Shown in pieces: positions 14,548-23,024 of a DNA stretch of 41,085 nucleotides. A program made the position numbers and the translations under genes. A model generated the notes under the pieces. The model searched no databases, had not been told where the DNA came from, and was given only the letters and a program-made list of their open reading frames with translations. The stretch comes from Candidatus Woykebacteria bacterium RIFCSPLOWO2_01_FULL_43_14 (GTDB lineage Bacteria > Patescibacteriota > Microgenomatia > Woykebacterales > 2-01-FULL-43-14), in assembly GCA_001816835.1 (NCBI GenBank), contig MHDB01000020.1, positions 23,523-64,607 on the forward strand. The letters are read 5' to 3'. The stretch's first letter is position 1. Every line of letters begins with the position of its first letter.

Positions 14548-16245
14548 TTAGAGGTAGTGGTCAAGCACTCTTTCTTGGAGATGCTCTATTTCTCGCTGTC
14601 TTACTTTACGCAAATCTTTTTTGTCTTCCACCTTACCTAGAATAATGTTAGCTAAGTGCTCGCCACCCGAGATATGCGGTATCACCACATAATCAGCTCC
14701 CTGAGCATATAGGGCTAGAGCGTCCTTTTCCTCCTGCGCAGTCAATATCACCATTATCTTAGGGTTCAGTATTTTGGAATCTTTAAGGAGGGCAAGATTT
14801 TCTTCCAACTTTTCAATGGTTGAAACCACCATCTTGGCGTGCTCAAGACTTAAGTGTTCTAACACTTCCGGGTCAGAGGCATCACCGAAAAAAGCTTTTA
14901 AACCACGCTCCTCCAATCTCTTCACAATCTCGGGATCAAAATCTAGCACTACGAAATTAAGTTCCGCCGTACTAAAAGCCTTAAGTAAGCTGTTGCCCAT
15001 CCGTCTGCACCCCACCAAAACAATATGGTCCTTTAACACCTCATTACCTATTGGGGTTAACCCATGGGCCCCTACTTTCTCAAAGTTCTTGAGTAGCGGA
15101 GAAAGTCTATAATAAAGCCTCCGGGCGTTAGATATTGCGTATGAAGAAACAGAAATAGTAATCAAGCCAACCAAGGTAACAAGTGCAACGATGTCTGTTC
15201 CTAAGTGCCCAAGTTTAACCCCAAGGGCCACGATAATTAAAGAGAATTCAGACACCTGTCCCACAGTGATACTGGTCAAAAAAGACGTCCGATTCCGAAA
15301 GTCCATATTCCGCATGATAAACATCACGATCAGTGACTTGCCCACCAAAACAAGCACTGAGAATAAAATTACCGGCACCACGTAATTAGCGATCTCGCCT
15401 AAATTAATACTCAAACCCAAAACAACAAAAAATATCACAATAAAAAGGTCTCGAAGAGGTCTAATTTTGGCACTAATTTGCCAATTATGAGCCGAAGTTG
15501 CGAGTGCCAACCCAGCCAAGAAAGAACCTATCTCAACTGAAAAACCCAGATACCTAGCCAAAGAAGCCCACATAAAACACCAGGTCAAGGCACCTAAGAA
15601 AAGTAGCTCGTTATTATGGGCAAATCTGGTAAATATAGGTGGGATAAGCCGCTTTGAAAAAAGAAGGGTTAAGTACAAAAGGAAAACACCCTTCACTAAA
15701 ATCCAAGGGAAGGTAAAGATATTTACTGATTGACCACTTTCGAACCCAGACAAGAATATGAGTATTAAAAGGGCGACGAAGTCTTGGACAAGTAGAAACC
15801 CAATGGCCACTCGACCGTGCAAAGAATTAGTCTCGTTCTTTTCTGATAAAAGTTTGACCACGATTATGGTACTACTGAAAGCCAGGGCAAGCGCCAAATA
15901 AATCGAAACTACCAGGTTAAACCCCAAAACTAAGGCAATCAGTAGTCCAGTTAAGGTACTAAAAGCCATCTGACCTAGGCCCGTGTACAAGGATACTTTA
16001 CCAACGCTTTTTAGTTGCCTAACTGAGAGCTCAATCCCAACCAGAAACAACAAAAATGTAACACCAATCTCCCCAAGCAAGGCAAAAAAGTCTTTGTGCT
16101 CAGGACGGATCACCCCTATCAATGCAAGAAGCAAACCAGCGAAAATGTAGGCGATAACTAAGGGTTGCTTGAGAATCCTAGCGAGAACTCCTAAAGCAGT
16201 AGCGGATAGTAAGACTAGTCCAATTTCTAAAAATAGTGTATCCAT
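14548..16245 (-). CDS. Kef-type cation/proton antiporter with TrkA-N domain
   Basis: 565 residues. Residues 1-385 form about twelve to thirteen membrane helices of the CPA2 Na+/H+ or K+/H+ exchanger family (LARILKQPLVIAYIFAGLLL, LLGEIGVTFLLFLVGIEL, FLLVQDFVALLILIF with the family's Q-D pair). From about 415 there is a cytoplasmic Rossmann RCK/TrkA-N domain (DHIVLVGCRRMGNSLLKAF, FVVLDFDPEIVKRLEERGLKAFFGDASDPEVLEHL) that binds NAD(H) or a nucleotide to gate transport. The glycine motif reads G-C-R-R-M-G instead of the usual G-x-G-x-x-G, so nucleotide binding may be altered. Likely role: pH and potassium homeostasis. Confidence 0.92.
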   Translation of the reverse strand: MDTLFLEIGLVLLSATALGVLARILKQPLVIAYIFAGLLLALIGVIRPEHKDFFALLGEIGVTFLLFLVGIELSVRQLKSVGKVSLYTGLGQMAFSTLTGLLIALVLGFNLVVSIYLALALAFSSTIIVVKLLSEKNETNSLHGRVAIGFLLVQDFVALLILIFLSGFESGQSVNIFTFPWILVKGVFLLYLTLLFSKRLIPPIFTRFAHNNELLFLGALTWCFMWASLARYLGFSVEIGSFLAGLALATSAHNWQISAKIRPLRDLFIVIFFVVLGLSINLGEIANYVVPVILFSVLVLVGKSLIVMFIMRNMDFRNRTSFLTSITVGQVSEFSLIIVALGVKLGHLGTDIVALVTLVGLITISVSSYAISNARRLYYRLSPLLKNFEKVGAHGLTPIGNEVLKDHIVLVGCRRMGNSLLKAFSTAELNFVVLDFDPEIVKRLEERGLKAFFGDASDPEVLEHLSLEHAKMVVSTIEKLEENLALLKDSKILNPKIMVILTAQEEKDALALYAQGADYVVIPHISGGEHLANIILGKVEDKKDLRKVRQREIEHLQERVLDHYL

Positions 16246-16284
16246 CTGGCAGTTCTAAATTATCTTAGGCAAAGAAATTCTAAT

Positions 16285-17181
16285 TTACTCTAATTTATCC
16301 AAAATGGTTCTTAGCTCACGCGGTAAGGGGGCCTGGAATATCAATTTTTCCCCACTACTTGGCTGCTTGAAACTTAGCTCTTGAGAGTGCAAAAACTGTC
16401 TTTCTAACCCAAAAATGTTACTGCTATGACCATAAGTCTTATCCCCTACCAATGGGTGGCCAATGGAGGCTAGATGAACTCGAATTTGATGAGTTCTTCC
16501 GGTCAAAGGTTGCACTTCTACTAAACTAAACTGACCATAACTTTTTACTTTTTTATAGTCTGTCTGTGCCTCTTTGCCGCCCTGGGTAGTAGCAAACTTC
16601 TGTCTGTTTTTCGGATGACGACCGATTGGTTTATTGACACTCCCAGAATCTTTATCCAGCTTACCTTCAACTAAACAAAGATAAACTTTCTTAACTACCC
16701 TTTCCTGAAACTGTTTTTTAAGGGCAGTCTCCGAGAGCTGATTCTTGGCTACGACCATGACACCTGATGTATCTTTGTCCAACCGATGGACAATCCCGAT
16801 CCTTAAGTCTGAAGACGGAAGAGCTTTTAAATGATAAAGAATCGCGTTAACCAAAGTTCCTCCCGGGTGCCCAGCTGCCGGGTGGACCACCAAACCCGCA
16901 GGCTTGTTTATGACCAAACAATCTTGATCTTCGTAAATAATATCTAGAGGGATATTTTCTCCCACTACTCGGGTAGGTAGGTCACTAGGGATAATTCCTT
17001 TAATAACATCGTTTTTTGCTAGCCGATAGCTTGGCGTGACTTTTTTACTACTGACTGTAATCAGCCCTAAGTTTATTAACTTTTTTATCCTGGACCGAGA
17101 GACCCCAACATCAGATTGGCTAAGATACTTATCTAGTCTATCTTCACCATGAGCCTTTATTTCGAAACTACTGCTTTCCAT
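16285..17181 (-). CDS. RluD-type 23S rRNA pseudouridine synthase
   Basis: 298 residues. An N-terminal S4 RNA-binding domain (about 14-75, RLDKYLSQSDVGVSRSRIKKLINLGLITV) is followed by the RsuA/RluD catalytic domain with GIVHRLDKDTSGVMVVAKN (about 128-146), where the Asp is the catalytic nucleophile. HPAAGHPGGTLVNAIL and PLTGRTHQIRVHL are further signatures. It modifies uridines in 23S rRNA (the RluA/C/D group); the exact target cannot be read from sequence. Its start lies 14 bp inside the end of the response regulator gene, implying translational coupling. Confidence 0.93.
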   Translation of the reverse strand: MESSSFEIKAHGEDRLDKYLSQSDVGVSRSRIKKLINLGLITVSSKKVTPSYRLAKNDVIKGIIPSDLPTRVVGENIPLDIIYEDQDCLVINKPAGLVVHPAAGHPGGTLVNAILYHLKALPSSDLRIGIVHRLDKDTSGVMVVAKNQLSETALKKQFQERVVKKVYLCLVEGKLDKDSGSVNKPIGRHPKNRQKFATTQGGKEAQTDYKKVKSYGQFSLVEVQPLTGRTHQIRVHLASIGHPLVGDKTYGHSSNIFGLERQFLHSQELSFKQPSSGEKLIFQAPLPRELRTILDKLE

Positions 17182-17566
17182 CCTTGGATCTCGTTAGAAA
17201 GACCTTCACCTCATGTAAAACTTGATCCGGTGTCATTGCTGATTTAATTAGGTAACCACTCGCTCCTAAGCTAAAACCCTGTTTAATAATCGCGTCCTGC
17301 CCTAAGTTGGTCAGCAAAACTACAGGCCCATTGGGCACCTTAGGAGAGGTAGTTTTTAGCTCTGTCAGGATTTCGAGACCATCCTTTTTTGGAAGCATAA
17401 TATCAAGAAGCACCAAGTCATAACCGCCATTTAACATTTTCGCCAAACCATCCTCGCCATCAGCACTAGTTTCTACTTCATAACCCTCATCGTTTAAGAG
17501 TTCCTGATAGAGCTCGCGCAGGAACTGGTCATCCTCAACTACTAATATTTTTCCTGAACTAGCCAT
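17168..17566 (-). CDS. Single-domain response regulator (CheY-like)
   Basis: 132 residues, receiver domain only. Acidic pocket E11/D12/D13, phosphoacceptor D55 in LVLLDIMLPKKDG, T86 in VVLLTN, and K108 in GYLIKSA: all the conserved switch residues are there. There is no output domain and no histidine kinase in the window, so it is an orphan receiver that probably acts by protein-protein contact. It has a strong GGAGGTGG ribosome site 9 nt before the ATG. Confidence 0.93.
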   Translation of the reverse strand: MASSGKILVVEDDQFLRELYQELLNDEGYEVETSADGEDGLAKMLNGGYDLVLLDIMLPKKDGLEILTELKTTSPKVPNGPVVLLTNLGQDAIIKQGFSLGASGYLIKSAMTPDQVLHEVKVFLTRSKDGKQ

Positions 17567-17605
17567 AAATAAACCACCTCCGTCCCCCGATTTACGGGAT
17601 AAAAT

Positions 17606-18034
17606 CTAAAACTCACTAACAGATTTCAGATTTCGGATATTAATATTATGGTAGCTTAAAAGAAATAAAGAAGCAATGATACCTAGATCAGAGGCATTTA
17701 CTTTTGAGAAAAAAAGCGGGATATAATCAATTACTCCCCCATAAACCAAACGATCCAGGGTATTTGAGAGCCCACCGCCAATAAACAATGAGGTGATTAG
17801 TAAACTCAAGGGGGTGATTTTCGATAAACACCACCTTAGGAGGATAACCGAACTCAGTAAATAAACAAAAATTGATAAATACCAAACTTCAGGCAAAATA
17901 CCAAACATTAGCCCACTATTCAGCGTGTAACTAAAGAGGCCTTTTACAGCCAGATGTTTTAAAAAGTGGTCTGTGAAACCAAGGCAAACAGGGATAAGTA
18001 CTGCCGCTAGTTGCTTTTTTCGCAATCCATACAT
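17606..18034 (-). CDS. lspA: Lipoprotein signal peptidase (signal peptidase II)
   Basis: 142 residues from ATG 18034; an in-frame ATG at 18088 would overlap dksA by a further 54 bp and add a non-membrane leader. Four membrane helices. It cleaves signal peptides from lipid-modified prolipoproteins. Motifs: D-x-x-x-K near the N terminus (D22/K26), NSGLMFGI, GGGLSNTLDR with the first catalytic Asp, GGVIDYIPL, and NASDLGI with the second catalytic Asp. Its substrates are made by Lgt, encoded two genes upstream, so the two lipoprotein-processing steps are in one operon around a DksA-like gene. Confidence 0.85.
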   Translation of the reverse strand: MYGLRKKQLAAVLIPVCLGFTDHFLKHLAVKGLFSYTLNSGLMFGILPEVWYLSIFVYLLSSVILLRWCLSKITPLSLLITSLFIGGGLSNTLDRLVYGGVIDYIPLFFSKVNASDLGIIASLFLLSYHNINIRNLKSVSEF

Positions 18035-18342
18035 AATTGGGCTGTAGGCATGACGCTCAATCTTTCCTCTGATATTTGGGTACCGCATTTAGTGCAAATA
18101 CCGTAAGTCCCCTGATACACTCTTTCCAAAGCGTTATTTAGCTTACCCAATTGAGCAACTAACTCATTCTTGGCTGCCGTAATACGATCATGTCCTTCGT
18201 TTTCAGTAATATCATCATCTAAAGTTGAGGTCATATCCCTATCTTCAGTCAAGAAAGGGTCCTCAGATTGATAGTACTTTATCTGCTTTTCCAGATTTTC
18301 TTTTTCTCTGATTAGATTTTCCTTAATCTTTTCGATTTCCAT
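18007..18342 (-). CDS. DksA/TraR-type C4 zinc finger protein
   Basis: 111 residues. A long N-terminal coiled coil (about 1-80, KIKENLIREKENLEKQIKYY) is followed by CTKCGTQISEERLSVMPTAQLCMDC, a C-x2-C-x17-C-x2-C zinc site. DksA relatives insert the coiled coil into the RNA polymerase secondary channel and modulate stringent control. This one is shorter than E. coli DksA (151 aa) and lacks a recognisable D-x-x-D-A tip, so activity on polymerase is uncertain. AAGGAG lies 7 nt before the ATG, and the start is 20 bp inside lgt. Confidence 0.88.
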   Translation of the reverse strand: MEIEKIKENLIREKENLEKQIKYYQSEDPFLTEDRDMTSTLDDDITENEGHDRITAAKNELVAQLGKLNNALERVYQGTYGICTKCGTQISEERLSVMPTAQLCMDCEKSN

Positions 18343-19240
18343 ATTTTCTCCTTAAGTTTGATAGTGTTTTTCCAAACCGGCTCAGCCAACGCTTAGATTT
18401 TTTACCCACATCGCTTTTTCTAGTATCCAGTAAGTTGCCAAAATCCCGTGCAATATCTCTGATAACTTCGCTTTTTCCAAGTACGCTCTTAAGCTCCTGA
18501 GCTCCCAAAACCGTCGATTTGTAGAACCAGTATAATCCAAGGAGGCCAATTATGGCAAGTACAGCCCCTCCCCAAAACCCTTCCTTCATGTTTAAAATCA
18601 GAGTCCGGTTATCCCTAAAAAGCTCAGTAAAAATCCTCGCCAAACCGCTCAAAAGCAGGAAAATATAAAACACACCACCGCTCTTACTTTTGGCGCGATA
18701 GTAACGCAGTAAATAGAGATATATAAAGAACATTAAAATCAATTCATATATGGGAGAGGGATGACGCCGCCCGATAATACCTGGGATATGGACAGCGAAT
18801 GGTAAATTAGAAACAACGCCGTAGTCATCCCCATTTAAGAAACTTCCGATTTTCCCGATTATTATTCCCAAACTCAAAGCCAAAACGCCAAAATCGGCCA
18901 CTTGAAGGAGGGGCCACTTGTTCTTTTTAGTAAACCACCAAAGTCCGACAAAGCCACCTATCAGCGCGCCATGTAATGACAGCCCACCCTCCCAAACCTT
19001 GAAGACGGACGAAAATCGGTCAGCGTAGTCCGACCAATTAGTAATAACCTGGTAAACTCTAGCCCCTAAAAACCCAAAAATAATAGTCGTCACTGACAAA
19101 TCCAGAAGCTTTTCTTCGTTGTAACCTTGCTTTTGCCCTTCTCTCCAGAGAATAAAAGTGCCTGCCAAAAAGGCTAGCACCAAAAAAACTCCATAAGAAC
19201 GGATTTGAATTGGACCTAAGTTAATTAAAATTGGCATCAT
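18323..19240 (-). CDS. lgt: Prolipoprotein diacylglyceryl transferase
   Basis: 305 residues, about seven membrane helices. It transfers diacylglycerol from phosphatidylglycerol to the lipobox cysteine, the first step of lipoprotein maturation. Motifs: RSYGVFLVLAF, GLSLHGALIGG (H90), IGKIGSFLNGDDYG (replacing the usual G-R-x-G-N-F-x-N-x-E-x-x-G) and RRHPSPIYE. The signature Asn and Gly are kept, while the Glu is Asp. A basic C-terminal tail of about 55 residues extends past the last helix. Either of two adjacent ATGs (19240, 19237) could be used. Confidence 0.93.
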   Translation of the reverse strand: MMPILINLGPIQIRSYGVFLVLAFLAGTFILWREGQKQGYNEEKLLDLSVTTIIFGFLGARVYQVITNWSDYADRFSSVFKVWEGGLSLHGALIGGFVGLWWFTKKNKWPLLQVADFGVLALSLGIIIGKIGSFLNGDDYGVVSNLPFAVHIPGIIGRRHPSPIYELILMFFIYLYLLRYYRAKSKSGGVFYIFLLLSGLARIFTELFRDNRTLILNMKEGFWGGAVLAIIGLLGLYWFYKSTVLGAQELKSVLGKSEVIRDIARDFGNLLDTRKSDVGKKSKRWLSRFGKTLSNLRRKYGNRKD

Positions 19241-19248
19241 ATCTGTAT

Positions 19249-19336
19249 TTAGGTTATGGGTTATAGTTTATAGGTAATAGGAAAAAGTCACTAAAACCTA
19301 CAACCTACAACCTGTAACCTCTACCACCTACAACCT
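19249..19336. repeat. Imperfect inverted repeat built from CCTACAA/ACCT units
   Basis: The left arm is TAGGTTATGGG-TTATAGTTTATAGG-like. The right arm is CCTACAACCTACAACCT, then degenerate copies. A purine-rich centre (GGAAAAAGTCAC) lies between. A second copy lies at 25307-25378. The right arm encodes the last residues and stop of the MFS transporter, so the repeat has become coding. Confidence 0.7.
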
Positions 19337-20546
19337 TTCCCCACCTCTCCAGATAGTGTCGGGCGCGGAGAAATCCCAAAAATAAGAGTACCACACCAAA
19401 ACCTGCAATAACATTCCCTACCCCAGCCAGATCCGCCAGTCCCCCAGCAATTAAAATCGGAGTGAAGGAAACGCCATTTACCATAGTATTAACTACTCCA
19501 TATATTCTTCCTCTCAAATCCTCCGGCGTCATCTTATGCAAAATTGTGGTCGCCGGCGCACTTACAAAACTCCCAAAGACGCCTAGAGTAAACATAGAAA
19601 GGATAGCCAGGACGGGAGCCATGAAGCCTAATCTGTGAGGAGCGAACGATGAAAAAAGCACCAGGATAATCCCAGAAACAATGAAACCTAAGTCAACCAA
19701 AAAATCCTCGCTCCAATCTCTCCCGAAAGTTGAAAGAATCACCCCGCCAATAATTATCCCTAACACCCCAGGTGCTACTAAGATAAGTCCAGCGTCTAGC
19801 ACATCCATTTTTAGAACCTGACTAACGTACCCTGGCCCTAAAGCACTAAGAGTCATGATAAAAGCGTTTACTGAGGTAATCGCAAGCGCAGCTTTGCGGA
19901 GATTTTTGTTTTGCCAGATAAACTTAAGCGCCGTATACAACTCATGGAAAATAGTAACTACCCCTTTACCACCACTTTTACCCATGATATGGGGTATCTG
20001 AGTTGACAAAAATGTAGCTAATAAGAAGCAAATAAAGACTACTATCACCGCTCCGCTCGATCCCACCAACCTAACAACTGGACCGCTCAAAATAAAGCCC
20101 ACAACCATCGAAACATTTATCGTCATTGTAAAGAGAGAGTTCGCGGATAAAAGATGGTTTTTAGGCACCACGCCTGGGATGGCACTCCCTTCAGCAGGCA
20201 CAAAAAACTGTGTGACCAGACTAATAACGAAAATCAAAGGGAGTAGCGAAAAAGGACTTTTAAGAATAAAAATAAACAAGAGAATCAGCAAACTACGAAT
20301 AAGATTGGTCGCAATCAGCGCTTTTTTGGTATCCCATCTATCAATGAGAACTCCAGCTATCGGTCCAAAAAAGATCGCAGGAAGTGTAAAACTTAAGACC
20401 AAGAGACTAACGGCACTGTTTGACTGGGTGCTCTCCCATACCTTTATTGTTAAAAGGTAATAGAGCATGTTTAAGGAGGTTTGGGTAAGGATCTGGGCAG
20501 ACCACAAATAAAGGAAATTTCGATTCTGTAAGATGTTTAGAAGCAT
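19305..20546 (-). CDS. Major facilitator superfamily transporter
   Basis: 413 residues, twelve predicted membrane helices. The motif between helices 2 and 3 (GPIAGVLIDRWDTKKALI, about 59-76) is the MFS signature G-x-x-x-D-R. The C half has GSFVSAPATTILHKMTPEDLRGRIYGVVNTM, typical of the EntS/MFS_3-like drug and siderophore exporter group. Substrate unknown. The C-terminal stretch VVGGRGYRL is encoded by an intergenic repeat and probably differs between strains. Confidence 0.9.
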   Translation of the reverse strand: MLLNILQNRNFLYLWSAQILTQTSLNMLYYLLTIKVWESTQSNSAVSLLVLSFTLPAIFFGPIAGVLIDRWDTKKALIATNLIRSLLILLFIFILKSPFSLLPLIFVISLVTQFFVPAEGSAIPGVVPKNHLLSANSLFTMTINVSMVVGFILSGPVVRLVGSSGAVIVVFICFLLATFLSTQIPHIMGKSGGKGVVTIFHELYTALKFIWQNKNLRKAALAITSVNAFIMTLSALGPGYVSQVLKMDVLDAGLILVAPGVLGIIIGGVILSTFGRDWSEDFLVDLGFIVSGIILVLFSSFAPHRLGFMAPVLAILSMFTLGVFGSFVSAPATTILHKMTPEDLRGRIYGVVNTMVNGVSFTPILIAGGLADLAGVGNVIAGFGVVLLFLGFLRARHYLERWGKVVGGRGYRL

Positions 20547-20582
20547 ATCCTTAGATCAAATATGTATTTCAATCTAAATAGT

Positions 20583-22079
20583 TCAGTTTGTAGCGACTTC
20601 ATTTATGAGACTCGAAATCGTTTTTAGACCCACACCTGTCGGGCCTTTTGCCATGTACGGCTTTTCGCTATTCAACCAAGCCGTGCCCCCAATATCAATA
20701 TGAACCCAAGGAATCCCTGGCGCAACAAACTCCGAAAGAAACATCGCGCCAGCAATACTACCCGCCTGACGAGACGAGGGAACGTTGGCATAATCAGCTA
20801 TGGAGCTCTTGAGAAGCTCTTTGTAAAGATCAAAACTAGGCAATTGCCACATTTTTTCACCCGCCTTATTGGCATGTTCAATTATTTTATTAAGCCACTC
20901 TTGGTTATTCCCCATCACCCCACTCACCTCATATCCTAGCGCCGAAATTACCGCTCCTGTTAGAGTGGCCAGATCGATCAGATGGGTTATTCCCATTTCT
21001 TGAGACCAAAGCAGAGCATCCGCTAGAACAACCCTACCCTCAGCATCGGTGTTAATAACTTCTATAGTCTTGCCGTTCATGGCTTTGACGACATCCCCAG
21101 GTCGGACTGATTTGCCCGAAGGTAAATTCTCGGTTATGGGCATAACACCAACAACGTCTATATTTGGCTTAGTCATCGCCACAAGACGCATCGCCGACAG
21201 CACTGTGGCTGCTCCAGCCATATCCATTTTCATTTCTTCCATCTTATCGGAAGGCTTGATACTTATCCCCCCAGAATCGAAAGTCACACCTTTACCAACC
21301 AAACCTAAAACGCTTTTTTTGGGAGATTTTGCTCCGTGATAGGCAAGTTTTACCATAAATGAAGGTTCATCGCTCCCGGAGGCGATTGCGCAAAAAGCGC
21401 CCATCCCTTTTTCTCTAGCCTGTTTTTCATCAAGAACTTCAATCTCCAAATCAAATTCAGTAGCTAAACTCTTAGCCTCTTCAACAACCCTCTGTGGGGT
21501 GAGAATGTTAGCCGGTTCGGCAACCAACCTCCTAGCCCAGTTTATGCACTCGCCCACTTGAACTCCGTTAGTAATTTCCGCTTCTACTTTTTCGCTAGTT
21601 GGTACATCCAAATTAAAAACTACATCACTTAAGTCTTTGACGTCCTCTTTTTTCGAAACATAAATCGCGGGGTCAAAAACTCCAGTCAAAAGACCTTCAA
21701 CCATCAGAGACATTTCCCTTAGATCCGGTTTGGGAGTTGAAATACATAATCCCGCTTGAGTGATACCTTTTTTGGCAAGCGTTCGTCCTGCAAAAGCCGC
21801 TAATTTGGTTAACTTAGCGCTATCAAATTCACTACTTTTACCAGAGCCTAGCACCAAAACTTTTTTTGGAGTTATCTTGCCAAAGGTATAAATAAGGGTG
21901 CTTTCGAATAATTTAGCTTTTATTTCCCCATTTTTAAGGCCTTGAGAAATCACACTATCTAAAGCCTGGTCGATCTGAGCGACACGTGGAGATAGATTTT
22001 GGTCGCCTTCAAAAATGTTCAAGACCAAGGTATCTAGCTTTAATTGTTCGGGAGACAGAGTTGAAATAGAAAATTTCAT
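20583..22079 (-). CDS. pepA: Cytosol (leucyl) aminopeptidase, M17 family
   Basis: 498 residues from ATG 22079. The frame stays open to 22115, but a promoter at 22086-22115 rules out that start. Two-zinc aminopeptidase: KGVTFDSGGISIKPSDKMEEMKMDMAGAA (about 254-282) carries the metal-binding Lys and Asp residues, and NTDAEGRVVLADAL (about 331-344) carries the signature Asp/Glu and the catalytic Arg. The N-terminal macro-like domain is present. Likely role: turnover of peptides to supply amino acids, useful in a cell with few biosynthetic genes. The message would be leaderless. Confidence 0.95.
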   Translation of the reverse strand: MKFSISTLSPEQLKLDTLVLNIFEGDQNLSPRVAQIDQALDSVISQGLKNGEIKAKLFESTLIYTFGKITPKKVLVLGSGKSSEFDSAKLTKLAAFAGRTLAKKGITQAGLCISTPKPDLREMSLMVEGLLTGVFDPAIYVSKKEDVKDLSDVVFNLDVPTSEKVEAEITNGVQVGECINWARRLVAEPANILTPQRVVEEAKSLATEFDLEIEVLDEKQAREKGMGAFCAIASGSDEPSFMVKLAYHGAKSPKKSVLGLVGKGVTFDSGGISIKPSDKMEEMKMDMAGAATVLSAMRLVAMTKPNIDVVGVMPITENLPSGKSVRPGDVVKAMNGKTIEVINTDAEGRVVLADALLWSQEMGITHLIDLATLTGAVISALGYEVSGVMGNNQEWLNKIIEHANKAGEKMWQLPSFDLYKELLKSSIADYANVPSSRQAGSIAGAMFLSEFVAPGIPWVHIDIGGTAWLNSEKPYMAKGPTGVGLKTISSLINEVATN

Positions 22080-22085
22080 GGGGTA

Positions 22086-22115
22086 AGTATAACAGCTTGG
22101 CCTTAAAACACGCAA
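22086..22115 (-). promoter_or_regulatory. Promoter for pepA
   Basis: Reverse strand TTGCGT (22110-22115), 18-bp spacer, TATACT (22086-22091), 6 bp to the ATG at 22079. Confidence 0.55.
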
Positions 22116-22146
22116 ACAAGAAAAGGGCAGTTAAAAACTACCCTTT
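22115..22146 (-). terminator. Terminator of the two small membrane protein genes
   Basis: Reverse strand stem AAAGGGTAGTT / AACTGCCCTTT (one U-G pair, 3-nt loop) followed by TCTTGTTTG. The stem includes the stop codon of the upstream small gene. The wobble pair works only in the reverse-strand transcript. Confidence 0.6.
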
Positions 22147-22278
22147 AAGTACCCAATCTAGGAGCGAATTAAGCTTGTAGGCTAAAGGTAACGCGCTGAG
22201 TAGCAAGACAACCCAAGCAACGTATACTTCGTCTGGAATGTTACTAAGTTCTTCGCCCATCTCAGACTCAGATTTCAT
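22138..22278 (-). CDS. Tiny single-helix membrane protein
   Basis: 46 residues, too short for routine gene calls: acidic N terminus MKSESEMGEELSNIPDEVY, one hydrophobic helix (about 20-34, VAWVVLLLSALPLAY), and a short tail KLNSLLDWVLKG. It starts 2 bp after the stop of the 63-aa gene and ends in a terminator hairpin, which supports it as the second gene of a real two-gene unit. No family recognised. Confidence 0.5.
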   Translation of the reverse strand: MKSESEMGEELSNIPDEVYVAWVVLLLSALPLAYKLNSLLDWVLKG

Positions 22279-22280
22279 AC

Positions 22281-22472
22281 TTACCACCTATCTACCGAGT
22301 CGTCGGTTGTCGACCAACTTAGAAACCCTTCACTGTCTGTAGATAAAAGTTTGACCTTTTGTAGAAAATTTATCATCCCTATCACTCCCCAAAGAATGAA
22401 CCCAGCCATAGCCATCGCCCCGCTGATAAAAAGTAAAGCGGCGGCTACCCACCTATCGTTTCTGTCACTCAC
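22281..22472 (-). CDS. Small single-helix membrane protein
   Basis: 63 residues, GTG start. A short polar N terminus (MSDRNDRWV) is followed by one long hydrophobic segment (about 9-35, AAALLFISGAMAMAGFILWGVIGMINFL), then a polar tail rich in Ser/Asp/Trp. No family recognised. A clean promoter (22496-22524) lies upstream, and the gene immediately follows the terminator of the large candidate ncRNA on the same strand. Its neighbour is another tiny membrane protein. Confidence 0.6.
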   Translation of the reverse strand: MSDRNDRWVAAALLFISGAMAMAGFILWGVIGMINFLQKVKLLSTDSEGFLSWSTTDDSVDRW

Positions 22473-22495
22473 TTCTCTAACCCCTTTTCGAGGAG

Positions 22496-22524
22496 ATTGT
22501 ACTACTAGCTAGCTTTAAATTCAA
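22496..22524 (-). promoter_or_regulatory. Promoter for the small membrane protein pair
   Basis: Reverse strand TTGAAT (22519-22524), 17-bp spacer, TACAAT (22496-22501). Leader about 17 nt. Confidence 0.65.
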
Positions 22525-22599
22525 CACGAATCTATACAACCTAGGAGGTTAAACAGGTAGGTAACCTAGGAAATAGTCTATCTAACTACAAGAAGACCA

Positions 22600-22641
22600 A
22601 AAAGAAAAGGCTAGCGAAACTACAAGAGTCTCAACTAGCCT
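22600..22641 (-). terminator. Terminator of the large candidate ncRNA
   Basis: Reverse strand AGGCTAG / CTAGCCT stem with an inner GAGAC / GTTTC stem, followed by TTTCTTTTT. Confidence 0.75.
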
Positions 22642-23018
22642 ACTGATTTCCAAAGCCGACGGAGGCTAAGGAAGACAATGGAAGGGAGAGGAAACCTCCG
22701 TCGACCAAGTTGGGTTAGAATTTGCTCATAGTGGTATGGGCCACTCGGAGCAGCTGGCCGGCAAAACCAGCTTACTAGGTGAAACCCATTCACCCAGTCC
22801 AAATATCGTGGGAGTGACTAATTTTGGCCACTCAACCACAGTTAATCTCATACCGTTCTCTCCTACCCCATGGGGCAAGTGACTAACGAGAACGGCTCAA
22901 CGCGAGTCAGGACTTCCGAACGAACCTTCGGAAACCTTTCTCGCTACAGCGCCCCCAGTACGTCCCATGGAACGTTGGGGGTAGCGAGGTCACACTTGGG
23001 CAACACCATAGCGCGACC
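22600..23018 (-). ncRNA. Candidate large structured RNA (about 419 nt)
   Basis: A non-coding interval with its own promoter (23025-23054) and intrinsic terminator. It is richer in G+C than its surroundings and densely paired. Perfect complementary arms include 22940-22947 with 22981-22988 (8 bp, with further C5/G5 pairing inside), 22914-22920 with 22927-22933 (7 bp), 22853-22860 with 22888-22895 (8 bp), 22752-22757 with 22767-22772, 22778-22783 with 22789-22794, and 22657-22665 with 22695-22703 (9 bp). A longer-range match joins 22733-22738 and 22849-22854. I looked for and did not find tmRNA termini, the RNase P GAGGAAAGUCC and ACAGAACCC elements, SRP RNA or group II intron domain V. Identity unknown; it might be a lineage-specific form of a known RNA. 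Confidence 0.6.
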
Positions 23019-23024
23019 AAATCA

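Noticed and set aside
22600..23018. tmRNA, RNase P RNA, SRP RNA or group II intron
   Set aside because: None of the conserved termini or core sequences of these RNAs could be found on either strand by eye; a covariance search is needed to be final.
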